Of a DNA stretch of 64,000 bases, positions 12,201 to 23,595 are shown piece after piece; position 1 is the stretch's first letter, and each line of letters opens with the position of its first letter. Under the pieces are notes generated by a model. It ran no database searches. It worked only from the letters and a program-made list of their open reading frames with translations, and was not told where the DNA came from. The translations under genes and the position numbers were made by a program. The DNA is from Panax quinquefolius. Taxonomy: Eukaryota > Streptophyta > Magnoliopsida > Apiales > Araliaceae. The stretch lies in assembly GCA_020205615.1 (NCBI GenBank), contig CM035152.1, forward strand, positions 115,790,043 through 115,854,042. Reading direction: 5' to 3'.

Positions 12201-13468
12201 TAGCAACCGATCTAACTCACTGTTATGGCCAGTGTAGACGAGACGGGAACTTGTTTGTTGGTTGTTTATGGGAAACCACTCAGAGTACCATATGGACTAT
12301 TAGCAGAGAATCGATGTGTGCTGAGTCTTAGAGAAGTAATAAGAAGAAGATAAGATGAAAAACATCAAAGATGATGAACGTATAAGTAAGACATCTCTGT
12401 ATGTCATGAAGCCGTAGAACGGTAGTGAAAGTGGTTGCGTAAACTTAGGTTGCAAGAACGCGAACCCTAAGAAGTAAAGTTAAGTAAACTAATGCATAAG
12501 TCAAATATACATGACTAATTAGTGTATATGTTGTTTTTTTTCTTATGTCCTACATAGGAATTGAAATGAGCGGTTCGACGTAAGTTGTACTGGGCGTAAG
12601 GCAAGTTTCCTAACTTCATTCATATTTCAAATGAATGCTAGTTTCTTAAACTTCTCAGATGTTGAACTTGAGAAGTTCCGTCTATGAGCTAATGTGCGAT
12701 ATTTGTACATGGTGGTAGAACGTATGAGGCCTTGAGCCACAATGTGAACACTTCGGTGTTTCTATGAAATGAAATATTCTGTGATTTAATTGTTCAATAA
12801 GAGAATGCTCTGTTTATACATGATTCGTTATTCTTAAGTTTGTGCTAATGATTCTAGCCAGACAGAATGTGTATGAAAAAGGTAGAAGAATGAAAGTATT
12901 TTAAAATGAAAGTGAATATTGTTTTAAAATGACAGGAATCGAGATTATTCCTATTATTCAAGCTGCTTCATAACCTTTGTTCGGTTATTGAAGTCTTAAA
13001 AGAATGTTTGAATTCTTAAAGATGTTTGTTCAACTGTGATGACTTGCTGGGAAATTGAATGCTCACACTTGCTTTAAATGAAAAATATTTTCAGCGAACG
13101 ATGTTAGAAGAACTTAAGGATCCCGTAAAGATCAAGCTGACAGTATCCAGATGAAGTGCCATTCAGAATGTGGATGAGCGAGAAGATTGAACAAAGACTT
13201 GTAATATAGAAATATGAAATTGAACTATAGACTAGTTTAAGAAACTATTATGTATCCTTGGTGGCGGATAAAAGTCACTCTTGTAAGATGAAACGAATAA
13301 TGTATTTATCATTATTTGTAATGAAAAAGGTTATATGGTTTTTAAAACCTGGGATTTGAGAGTGTATGTTGTTATATTTCAGTATATATTGATGTATGTT
13401 TGGAAGAATATGGGATCGTGACGTACGAAATCTAGGTGTGAAGATAGACCGGATTTCGGGGCGTTACA
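9250..13468 (+). mobile_element. 4.2-kb LTR of insertion E
   Basis: It is bounded by TGTAACGACCCGG and CGGGGCGTTACA. A TATA box CTATAAATAG lies at 10011-10020 and is followed by a GA run at about 10063-10080, so the transcribed part of the LTR would exceed 3 kb. Inside are a GAAGAAC-type tandem run (about 10505-10556), two copies of a TTGATGGA(C/T)AA(A/G)TTTAAAACC unit (about 10558-10620), and a GC-rich block at 11101-11225 in otherwise AT-rich DNA. The layout (ends, TATA, GC block) is like solo LTRs C1 and C2, though clearly diverged. No coding frame of note. Confidence 0.75.
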
Positions 13469-13473
13469 GGTTC

Positions 13474-13560
13474 ATAATGGTAAAATAAATACTGACAGCT
13501 TTGTTTTTGAGGGGGTAAAGATTTTGTTAGTGCCCAAGCGGGAGGAAAATAAAGGCAGTG
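13474..13560 (+). pseudogene. Continuation of element G after insertion E
   Basis: The sequence joins in frame with 7360 to give ...REVV then HNGKINTDSF, FEGVKILLVPKREENKGS. This is the short linker that follows the protease region in this group of Gypsy polyproteins. It is cut at 13561 by a family-A LTR; no later part of G (RT, integrase) was found in the window. Confidence 0.7.
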
Positions 13561-14393
13561 TGTAAGACCCCAACTTATTATAAATAAAATTCAATTTCTC
13601 TATTTATTATCTTGAAATAATAAGGTGATAATTTGATATAATACTTTGGTTATGAGTGAAATGTGAAAATTTTGCAAAATAAGCATGTGGTTATAAAATA
13701 TTCATTTTGTCAGGGAATATTCGTTTGGTCGTGGAATATTCTTGTTGCTAGGGAATATTCATACGACGGCGCAACCATTTGTGGGCCCCATAACAGAATA
13801 ACTGTTAGATGAAGAAAATGACAAATTTGAGTTTTTATAAATAACGACGTAAAATACAGTAATACGCGTGGTTGTACAGTAGCATACGGTATTGTACAGT
13901 ATTGTCGAATTATTGATTCTTACGTAAGAAGGCACTACTCAATAATTATTACAGTAATTACTGTTAAATATTTTATCTTATTGATCCAATAATAACTCCG
14001 TTGATATTTTATATTATTGTTGTTTCAATAATTGTCACGGCACAGTATTTCCCATTATCAAATCAATAATTCATATTATTTGAATAATATTATTAGATAA
14101 CATTATTGGCAATGTCTAGAAAGTTCTGTCAAGGAGAGGTTTGGTCACCTAATTACGCGCCAGTAAGGAGAAATCATTATCGGAAAGCCCCCTCTTTCCT
14201 GGGAACAGCCTAGTTATAATTATTGTGATTCTATAATATTATTTGTGAATAATTAATTATTGATTTATATGATAAGGAAATATTTATTTTATGTGGATAT
14301 ATTTATTGTGGATATAAATGAAGGAATTTTGCATGAATTATTTGTTGAAATTTTGGCAATTATTTTTCTCCGATAAAACATGCATTCAAATAT
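13561..14393 (+). mobile_element. Family-A LTR fragment (5' 830 bp)
   Basis: It starts TGTAAGACCCC and follows the family-A LTR: GAATATTCGTTTGGTCGTGGAATATT, TACGTAAGAAGGCACTACTCAATAA (each at the expected place), then the ATTATTAGATAACATTATTGGCAATGTC segment. It is more diverged than the other copies, so probably older. It stops at ...TTCAAATAT where a CACTA end begins; the remaining 2 kb of the LTR is not found in the window. Confidence 0.8.
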
Positions 14394-14768
14394 CACTACA
14401 AGAAAAAGCTTTATTTCCGACAGAATTATTGTCGACTAAACATATTCAGTCGATGTTAATATAAGATCGATCGAATATTTAGTCGATATTAATTCAGTTG
14501 TAATTAATGTATCCTCGACTAACATTAGTCGGATTTAAGATCTTCTCCTTGGCACGAGGGTTTCCTTGGTACCAAATATATAGTCGATGAGAATATGTGT
14601 CATCCTCGATCGAATAATTAAATCGAGGTTATCCTAACATCGACAACACAACCCCTTTTGAATTCGTCGAAAATAAACCTAAAAACCCTTCGCCTTCCTG
14701 CGCCTCTCATTTTCATTTCCCTCTTTTTTCTACATTTCCTCTCTATTTCATTCTCTAGCTAGACCACT

Positions 14769-15010
14769 GATCTCTCTCTCTCTCTCATACGCCCATCCCA
14801 ACCCCTCTCCACCCTGGTCGGTCATCCCCCACACGACACCACCCCCGCCTGCAGTACCCCACCCTCTCCCCTGCTGACGTGTCCCCCACCCTCAGACGTC
14901 TCCTGGTAGTCCCAGACCCCACCCCACCTACCCTCGGGTACCCCACTCCCAAACCCCTTCCCGGTACCCCCCCCTCTCCCCAGACCCCAATTCCACCCAA
15001 AGACTCATCG
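14769..15010. repeat. CT microsatellite and C-rich segment
   Basis: (CT)n at 14769-14787, then a strongly C-rich plus strand with many CCCC runs to about 15010. Proline-rich frames here (for example 14879-15061) are a by-product of composition. Confidence 0.7.
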
Positions 15011-15059
15011 CCACTGGCCACCGTGAGAGGCCACTGCATCGTCTTGACTCTTCTTTCAT

Positions 15060-15570
15060 AATTTTCCAGGTATTTAGTATATATATATTATATATATGTT
15101 AGTAGTATGAAATTTAAGTATGAAATTTGTGTATGAATTTGGTATTATAATGTGCAATTGGTCTAAATTTATTTTATTTTTGGATTGATAATGTATAATG
15201 TATATATGAATTCTGTTTTTGGTATTATAATGTATATATGAATTACATTTTTGGTCATTTAGGTGCGAAATTGGTCATTTAAGCACTACGTACATGTATA
15301 GCAGTGTAATTATAGTGTATATTTCTTTTATGTAATTGCAGTGTAATTGGTCATTTGGTCTGTTATTAGTTGGTTTTATTTTCTTTTATGTAATTGCAGT
15401 GTATATTTCTTCAATTTCAATATTGTATGTTTTATGTTAATAACTGGAAAGTAATTTTATGCTTGATATTTCCGACGAAATTTCCCACGGAATTTTGTTT
15501 GAATTCTTGAGATGCAAAATCTATTACTCTAATAACTATTTATTACTAAATTTACTAATACTAAAATTCA
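15060..15570. other. AT-rich stretch without a gene
   Basis: A (TA)n run lies at 15078-15098. Repeated TATGAATT/GGTATTATAATGTATATATGAATT wording occurs at 15110-15250 and GTAATTGCAGTGTA(A/T) repeats at 15300-15410. No coding signal. Confidence 0.5.
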
Positions 15571-15589
15571 CTAATTAAGTAGCATTTAC

Positions 15590-16170
15590 ATAATTAGTTT
15601 TTAGACAAATAATTTATACTTCAAATATTAATTATTTTAATCAACTTAATTAAAAAACAAAATAAAATAAAAATTCACTATTTAATATACTAATATATAA
15701 TTCGAGAATAAAATAAAATAAAGTTTAATAAATGAAATAAATATAATTTAATATATAAATAGATTAAATTAAAATAAAAATTATTAACAAATAAATTAAA
15801 CAATAAGTTTCATTTAATTTATTTTATTAAATAAAATAAATTTTATAAATTAGATAATATAATATAATAAAAAATAAATTAAATTAAAATAATTAATAAA
15901 TTAAAATAATTAATAAATTAAAATAATATAAAATAAAAATAAAATAAAATAAAATAAATTTAATAAATTAAATTAAAATTAAAATTAATAATTAATAAAT
16001 GTTATAAGGTAGTTTAATTTAATTTAATTTAATAAAAAAATTTAAAATTATATAATATAATACAAAATAAAATAAATTAAAATAAAACAAAATAATTAAT
16101 AAAATAAAATAAAATAAAATAAAATAAATTATAATAAATTAAAATAATAAATTAAAATAATACATTAAAT
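15590..16170. repeat. AT-only low-complexity tract
   Basis: Almost entirely A and T, with repeated AATAAAATAAAAT, TTAAATTAAAAT and AATTAATAAATT units. Slippage-type simple sequence; no gene. Confidence 0.8.
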
Positions 16171-16185
16171 CAACTCAAAATAATA

Positions 16186-16418
16186 AACTAAGTAGCATTT
16201 GCTTAGTTGTGATACAATTCAAAGAGACTGAATACATAAGAATGTTGTTGCAGAAATAAAATAATATACTTTGCAACTTAATTAGAAACCCGTTTGACAA
16301 ATAGGAGTGAATATCGAACAGTAGTCTCTATAGATTCCAAATAACAATTCTATGAAACTAAGTACCATTTACTTAGTTTATCATTGGCAAAATAAACTAA
16401 GTAGAATTTGCTTAGTTT
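16186..16418. repeat. Three palindromic AACTAAGTA...TTGCTTAGTT units
   Basis: Near-identical hairpin-forming units AAACTAAGTAgcATTTGCTTAGTTT lie at 16186-16208, 16355-16379 and 16394-16418, with a looser relative at 15571-15599 (CTAATTAAGTAGCATTTACATAATTAG). The arms AACTAAG/CTTAGTT are perfect inverted repeats. Confidence 0.75.
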
Positions 16419-16670
16419 GCCACAATTTTCAATAAACTCGATAATACTCTACCTACATATATATGTACTCTTCCTTGTATGCAGAATTCGATGTAGCAGT
16501 TGCAGCTAATAGTACTCCAACCGGTTCCTCGACAACAATTAAAAAAAAAGGGTCGTAGTTTCTGTTTGTGTCTTATACTCAAATAATAAAGTTAATTGAA
16601 TTATTGAAGACATTCCTCACTGTTCCATCTTAACAAGAATCAACAAATTCATGTGTTATTATATATATTC

Positions 16671-19600
16671 TAGCGCCCCCAAATCTGGGTATCTTCCAAC
16701 CCAACAGATGGTGCTATACTGTACTAACATTCATACATTCATTTAATTGAAAAGCCTCAAAAGAATGAACATCTCTTATATATTATCAAAATAATATTTA
16801 CATTGTCCCAAGTTCTAAACCCATTTCAAAGGTTCATTGTCATAATATCAATAACATTACAACAATAACCTATACTATTACATAGACAGCTTAACGATCT
16901 GCCTTAGCTTTTCCTTTATCCTTATTCGATCCTTTGGACGATACGATCATATATTTGCATTCATATGGTTCAAGCAAGAATGAGCATAACTAGCTCAGCA
17001 AGTATGGCAATTTCAATAAACAACATGCTTGACACATACGAATCGCATATCTTCAATAACTGAACAATAGTTATGAAGTACTATTGATGATTCAAAATAG
17101 CACTTCATCTTCCTTTCAAAATGTTTTACAATAATAACAATATTCAGTAAAACATTCACTCCGGTCAAAGACCTTGAGCATTTCATTCTTCTTTGAAAAG
17201 GACAAACCAGAACTAAGTCCGTAAGCCCGATATTACTTACGAGCACTTCTAGGTGATCAGCCTATTGTACTCTATGTTGATCAACAGTACATTCATTAAA
17301 CGTGTGTACGTTTAATTGGTGGCAACCTCGCGTGCTGTCGTTTACCGACAAAACATTTGTTTAACATTTTAGTCTTCTTTTGAAAACCATATCAAGTAGT
17401 TGACAAAAGATAATAACATTTGATAATGAGATGAATAGATTATCAATAATCCACTCAATATATCAAGTCTAGCCAAAAAGATTGGCTTTAACTTCATCAT
17501 ACATTACTTCATGTGTAAGAATACACGAACTTCAAAACTTGTTCAGATTAAACTGAGACAAGAGTTAGAATACTTTCCTTTAGCATCTGCTATGGTATAA
17601 ATACTTTACGTTCAAGTCTCTACAATACATGATCACATAATGCCTCACATTAGGTCATATATAATCAAGTATGTATATGACTATCTTACCCTTCATCTCA
17701 ATCTAATTGTGTATTAGATTCATTTACTATTCATTCCGGTTTATCATAATACTTGCATTTATATTTGACTAGGTTATCTCAACCTTTATACAACATCCTT
17801 AAGGTTTAACAAAGTTTAAACAATGTTAAGTTATGTTCCTTAAAGTATGTTTACTTTTAAATCCATTACCATTCTTTCTTTGTACTTAGAAATATTCTTC
17901 ACTATCCTTGTTCTAAGACTAGCGCCAAGGCTGGCCATTTTTATAATCTCATTTCGCGTTCTTGGCGTGAGTTAACGATGGAGAGGTCTGGACATGTGCT
18001 GCCATGAGTCCTTACTTAGTGGACTGCAATGCGCTACACTGCGCAAAAGAGGGTCCTTTACTATTCACGGTGCTGCGACGCCACAAAATATGCTATAGTT
18101 CGCACTGCGGCGCAAGTTTCTAGTATGCTCGATTCTTTGTTATGGTGTTTGTGGCGCCATCATTTATACTTTAGGGTTTGGCCATGGCCAACTCAGGCAC
18201 CGTAAATTTTTTTCAAACTTTAAATTTTGTGAACTTCCCGGATGCATAACTTCTTCGTTATAAGTCCGAATTGGCTCATTCAAAAGCCTACGGTTCACAA
18301 ATTACATAATCTACGCGTTTATGCAAAATTTTTATCTATTTGACTTCGTTTGCTAAAAATTCACCTATTGGTTCATTTTTAACGTAAACGATAAACGTTC
18401 TTAAACGTTCAACGCTCGATTCTTCATTCTAAGTCGAAATTTGATCATTCTCGAGTTCGCAACTCTAAAATGAGGAACATGACTCGTCTCTATTGGAAAA
18501 TAACATTTTTGATTTCAAACTCAAAATTTGACTTCTAATTTGGGAATTTCACGAATTCGACGATTATCGTCTAATCGTTCGATTTCTGGCAAATCTTCAT
18601 TACTTATGATTTGTTCATTACTTTCATTGCATTCAATTCATTATATAAACATCTTCACATACTTAATACAACAACTTATTTTTATTGTTGTATTTTGACT
18701 TAATCTTTATGAGCTTATAACTTATTCAATTATAAACTACTTATAGCTTCATTGCTCGTAACTTATGAAAGTTATAGTCTTTTAATCACCATGGATATAT
18801 GTTCTCACATACAGTTTCATTCTTGTATATATGATACATATACATACAAATTCTTTACTTCCATATTACTTCTATTAATAAACTCATTACAAGTTCATAA
18901 TACTTTCACATAAGTTTATAACTTATGCTAGCTTAAATGACTTATTACCAACTTATGTGGCTTAAGTTCATTACTTACACATTCTTCTTATTTATTAACA
19001 TCCATGTTCCCTAATCCATCTTTTCTTATCAACCTATCATGAATAGAGATAGAAGATAATTTAGAGAAGAAGTCTTACTTTAGAAGTCTTGGTAAGTAGC
19101 TTCTTATTCTTCTTGCTTATGGAAGTGACTTATTTGTAACTTAAACTCTCTACCAATTAAGCACTTTGAGATGTTTGGATTATTTGAAAAACTAACAAAT
19201 GGCTTGTAAGCCTCCTCTATATATAGATTTTCCAAAGTTAGGGTAATTTAGACTTTAAAATAATCCCACCTCCTTATGCACCTCCTTACTATTCATTAAT
19301 TGCATGGCACAAAACCTATCCTTTACTTGGTCATTACCCATTTAACTTGGTGATTACATAACTTGGTTACCACATTAACTTGGTCCCCACTTATCTTGGT
19401 TATCACATATTAACCATATTAGTATGGTTTGCCCCATGGGTCATAGTAATCCATTGGACTTTAATTTAGCTTAAATTAACCTATCTTTTGGGCTTGCATT
19501 AATTAACTTGTTCATTAATTAATATTGGGCCTTAACATTTAATTCACTTGGGCTTGTACCAATTGTTAACCAATCTTCCAAGTCCATTAACATTACTTAA

Positions 19601-20139
19601 TACATATACATATTGTCTATGTATTATTCTCGTATTATACTTCGTATACAACTTCATTATATACGATATTCCTTCCTTCATACAAACTCGTATATTACTT
19701 CGTATTATACTCGTTTTCATTCCCTTGTATAATACCTAAGTATCATACAATTAATACTTACTTACTAATACTTCGCTCTCCTTAATATTCTCGAATTAAG
19801 TCCGCAAGCGAAATATTACATTTTCCATAACTATATTATTATTACATAATCTGTCTTACCTTGATATTCTATCATTACGTATTTCTTAGAAATTCCAAAA
19901 ATAATTCCCGAGCAAATATCGATGAATAGTATTTTTCAGAAAATTTCTCGGAAAATTTTTATTTTCGTCTTGGAAATTCAAACACTTTAATTCCTTCACG
20001 TAGCTCAAATACTACGACATTCCAATATCAATATGTTATAGAATGACAACCATCTTGATATCACATAGAATATGATTTTATTATTATTTAATTTAATAAA
20101 ATCATTTTACAATAAAATCCAAATTTCTCGGTCGTTACA
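16671..20139 (-). mobile_element. Solo LTR C1
   Basis: A 3.47-kb LTR without internal sequence. On the plus strand it begins (T)AGCGCCCCCAAATCTGGG and ends TTTCTCGGTCGTTACA. It matches C2 (32954 onwards) in long stretches, for example the phrases TATCTTCCAACCC and TAACTTCTTCGTTATA. A minus-strand TATA box is at 19225-19218, so the LTR faces left. The flanks share TATATTC (16664-16670 and 20140-20146), consistent with a target duplication in AT-rich DNA, though longer than the usual 5 bp. A solo LTR arises when the two LTRs of one element recombine. Confidence 0.8.
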
Positions 20140-21343
20140 TATATTCAAATCTAATTTAAGATTTTCACTTTTAATTCCATCAAAAATATCAGATTAATTG
20201 CTAGCTAGACAATTAATATCTTAAGCACAAAATATAATAATCAACTCAATAGAATCAATAAGTGAAAATAATGTTAATTAAATTATTGAATTGTAAAAAG
20301 TTTCATTGTGCCCTTATTGGGAAATTAGTTCATCAGCATAATAAAGACAAGAATATTAAAATTAAATAACATCTCAAGTACAGATAAAGAAATTAAGAGA
20401 AGAAGAAAAACTCTATCAAAGAATCTCATATCTCTAAGTTCAATCTACGCCTTGTGTGCTCTCCAATGATATGTCCAAGTCTCCACAAGGTGACTCTCAA
20501 TTAATTGCAGTCAAAAAATCCCCTTCAACAACTCCCAAAACATTTATTTATATCATCCCAATAAACCCCAAGACAAATGGAAACTATCAATCTTATTACC
20601 AGCCGACTTGAAAACAAAGAAACAAAATCAGCAACTAAATCTTCCGTACACCACGAACGAGTTCAAATTGTATGGTCCTTCCCCTCCACACCATGCTTTA
20701 ACAGCCACTCAGCTAAATCCCAATTTCTTTGGATCCAGAATCGCTGGCATTGCAGTGTTGTAATAATCTGCTTAGATAATTGACATGGGCATGAAGAGCT
20801 TGAATCCAAGTCATTTCTGTCTGAAGTAATGTGTTATGGTACTCAGCAAATTTGTTCATCCAAATACGGCAACCAGTTTGAGGGTCCTATTCTTCATTGC
20901 CTTTTGCTTGCAATTATATCTGTTTTCCAACTAGCACCAAGCATATAGAGACATCAACTTAGAAATTCATCCCAATAGAAACTTAAATTCTTATACTACT
21001 AAGATCGGATTCTTCAAATTCAAACCAAGAGATTATGATGATAGGCAAATCACAAAGCCTGTTCCCAAATAAAGTACACTAGAAAAGAACTCCCTCAACA
21101 AGCGTTACCCTCCCACTCACCTAAAAAATTAACCCAGAGCTAATGAAAGTGAACTACCATCTCTCTCTTATCCACCCAAATGTCATGTATGAATATACTT
21201 CTACGTGACTACGTGAGTTGTTTATCCATTTCCATTTGTATGTTCCAAGTTTCATCGTTTATTTTCTCAGCTAAGTACCTTCACTGTATTTCAGCATGCT
21301 TTGGTTTGGAAGTTACAAATTGTGGACTGACTTCATGAAATCG
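20140..21343. other. Unassigned DNA between C1 and element 1, with a possible exon relic on the minus strand
   Basis: No retroelement feature is seen. On the minus strand a frame from about 20893 to 20720 is open for roughly 58 codons, contains CRIWMNKFAEYHNTLL and WIQALHAHVNYLSRLL, and is preceded by an AG that could be an acceptor site. It ends in a stop and I do not recognise the family. Codon-like composition is its only support. 20145-20580 has no coding signal. Confidence 0.25.
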
Positions 21344-21348
21344 AAATC
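21344..21348. repeat. Target-site duplication AAATC of element 1 (left)
   Basis: AAATC precedes the 5' LTR and recurs at 32825-32829 directly after the 3' LTR. Confidence 0.9.
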
Positions 21349-22700
21349 TGTAAGACCCCGAAAATTTTTTAAATAAAAAGGAATTTCCTTTATTTATTAT
21401 TTTGAAATAGTAAGGGTTGATTTGATTAATGTGGATAGTTAAGGGTTAAATATGCAAATATTTCAAATTACGCAAGTGGTTATAAAATATTCATTATCGT
21501 AAAGGGAATATTCGTTTGGTCGTGGAATATTCATGATTGTGGGGAATATTTAAATGCGACCAGTAGCGACCATGTATGTGGGCCCCATAACTGGAAAGTG
21601 ATTGGATGAAGAAAATGACAAATATAAGTTGTTTTAAATAACAGGCGTAGTTATTACCGAATTATCTTGTTGGAATACCCGTTGGTTAAAACACACTATT
21701 ACGCGTTGTTGATCGGTAGCACGGTATTGCACCAATTATTGATTCTTACGTAAGAAGGCACTACTCAATAATGGTTACGGTAATTCATCGCTGATATTTT
21801 ATTGAGTTAATAATTCTTTGCGTTGATATTTTATATTGCTGTTGTTTCAATAATTGTCATTACACAGTATCTTTCATTATCGAAGCAATAATTCATATTA
21901 TCTGAATAATATTATTAGATAAAATTATTGGCAATGTCTAGAAAGTTCTGTCTAAGGAGAGGTTTGGTCACCTAATTGTGCGCCAGTAAGAAGAAATTCT
22001 TATTGGAAAGCCCCCTCTTTCGAGTGGAACTACGGCTGGTTGCCCGATCTTGTGATTACGTAATATTATTTGTGAATAATTAATTATTGATTTATATGAT
22101 GAGGAAAATATTGATTTTATGTGGATATAGATGGAGAAAATTTTTAATGTGACAATTGTTGAAAATTAATATTTTATCTTTTTCTGATAAAATAATTCAT
22201 TTAAATATATTATTTTAATAATATATTAACGGTGATATTTTTATAATGAATGTGGGATATATGAGTATATGAGGAGGAAGAGTATTTTTGTGGCATTAAA
22301 TGTTTAACACATATTTTGTGTGTTGGTGGACACAATTATTGATCGAAATTTGATTATAGCCTGTAAAATCGCCCATTTATGGATTTTGGTCAATTTCTGT
22401 TTGGAATTTGGAAAAACTTTCTTCTGCAAAGTTGTAGAGAATTGAATTTCCTATAAAAAGTCGCGAGATTCGAATTTTCTGATAAAAGACCTATTTATTG
22501 TGAATTATTGAAGTTCAAGTTCGAAATAATTGATTTTGGAAGTTTAAAATATTTTAATTACAAAACGTTTTTTCCATTTTTGAAACTCATTTAACATGTG
22601 CATGGTGGCTGAATTCAGATTCAAGATGTGGGCGTATGAATTTTGTTTATATATAATATTATTATATTCAATTTTACGCTTTGGTGTTCTAAGCAATTTC

Positions 22701-22708
22701 TATAAATA
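22701..22708 (+). promoter_or_regulatory. TATA box of the family-A LTR
   Basis: TATAAATA preceded by C and followed by GG, conserved in position in the other full LTRs (31373, 60487, and minus strand at 2960 and 56784). It marks the U3/R border as shortly downstream. Confidence 0.65.
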
Positions 22709-22980
22709 GGTGCTTAGGTTAGAATTGAAAATCACACCGAGAAGCTGAAGTTTTCTCTCTCTATATTATCGGCGTATTCTTGTGAGTATTTTGAGTATAC
22801 TTTGAGTATTGCTATACGGTGCAAGTTCAAGTCATAGCCTATATCCAGGTGTTTCAACTAAATCTTGTCTTTCGAGGTAAGGGATATTATTTTTTTCGTA
22901 ATGATATTATTTCTTCAATATCATTATCTTTGAAATGTTGATCTGAAGTTTTTATCAAATTTGGAACTTTTTCATGTGGG

Positions 22981-23076
22981 GTTACTATTCATGAGTTACT
23001 ATTCACGAGTTACTATTCATGAGTTACTATTCACGAGTTCTTATTCACGAGTTACTATTCACGAGTACTATTCATG
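22981..23076 (+). repeat. TACTATTCACGAGT tandem repeat in LTR
   Basis: About six units of a 14-15-bp motif, GAGTTACTATTCA(C/T)(G). Copy number and spacing differ between LTRs (31665-31740, 60765-60855, minus strand 56405-56505 and 2575-2690). Confidence 0.85.
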
Positions 23077-23409
23077 AAGCGTGAAGATGTTTTTGTGGAA
23101 TTTCTATCTTTTGGTGTCTGAGTTATTATTCACGATACGGCACTATTCACGATATCTGACACTATTCATAGAAAAATAAAATTTCTTCTTTTTGTCCAAA
23201 ATATCTATTCGGATACTAACTCGATTGTATCCATGTTTTGATCATTCTTGAATTTTACACCACTATGATTATTTTTGAGGTATTTTTGGGCGTGGATAAA
23301 ACCAAGTACGAATCCTTAATCCTTAATCCTTGTCATTTTGTTTCATTTGGATTCGTTTCTTTAAAAATATTTTCATCATCCTCAATCTTAAATGATGATA
23401 TTATTGAAT

Positions 23410-23595
23410 ATCTTTGGCTGTAGTGCAAAGATGAATGATTTCTGAAGAATATCTTTGGCTGTAGTGCAAAGATGAGCAGTGTTGAGATGAACATGACCGA
23501 TTGATTAATATCTTTGGCCATGTAGTGCAAAGATGAGCAGTGTTTAAATGAACATGACCAATCGATGAATATCTTTGGCACAGTAGTGCAAAGAT
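23410..23595 (+). repeat. Array of four ATCTTTG-loop-CAAAGAT hairpins
   Basis: Units at 23410-23432, 23451-23473, 23510-23534 and 23571-23595. Each has a 7-bp perfect stem (ATCTTTG / CAAAGAT) and a 9-11-base loop containing GTAGTG. Spacers between units 2, 3 and 4 repeat GAGCAGTGTT..ATGAACATGA. The array is in the leader downstream of the TATA box. Equivalent arrays are in the other family-A LTRs; J keeps only two units. Confidence 0.85.

Larger units (their letters stand above)
7361..13468 (+). mobile_element. Insertion E: LTR retroelement with one inverted end
   Basis: E is a 6.1-kb insert in element G with a perfect 5-bp duplication, GGTTC. Its right part is one long LTR (9250-13468) preceded by a purine tract, which is normal for a 3' LTR. 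Its left end (7361 to about 7600) is not a 5' LTR but an inverted copy of the last 230 bp of that LTR. Both ends therefore begin TGTAACGC(T/C)CCGAAATCC when read inward. The middle (7600-9249) shows no gag or pol domain that I recognise. The same structure starts at 53411 in the duplicate, so it predates the duplication. The group is probably a Tekay/Del-like chromovirus, judged from the GAGGACGAAATTTTTATAAG end before the LTR. Confidence 0.75.
14394..16670 (+). mobile_element. CACTA (En/Spm-type) transposon, left end
   Basis: CACTACAAGAAAAAGC at 14394 is the standard terminal sequence of plant CACTA elements, placed exactly at the break in the family-A LTR. The 5' subterminal stretch (14410-14670) is rich in GTCGA / TCGAC motifs, as is usual for binding sites of the CACTA protein in these elements. 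After it come a CT run, a C-rich stretch (14790-15010), and AT-rich DNA. No transposase motif is recognised. No matching right terminus was found, so the extent is unknown; 16670 is simply where solo LTR C1 begins. Confidence 0.65.

Noticed and set aside
14785..15061. Proline-rich and glycine-rich frames on both strands
   Set aside because: A by-product of the C-rich segment; no domain or start context.
19548..19739. Hydrophobic 63-codon plus-strand frame
   Set aside because: Inside solo LTR C1 on its antisense strand, AT-rich, no homologous frame preserved in C2.
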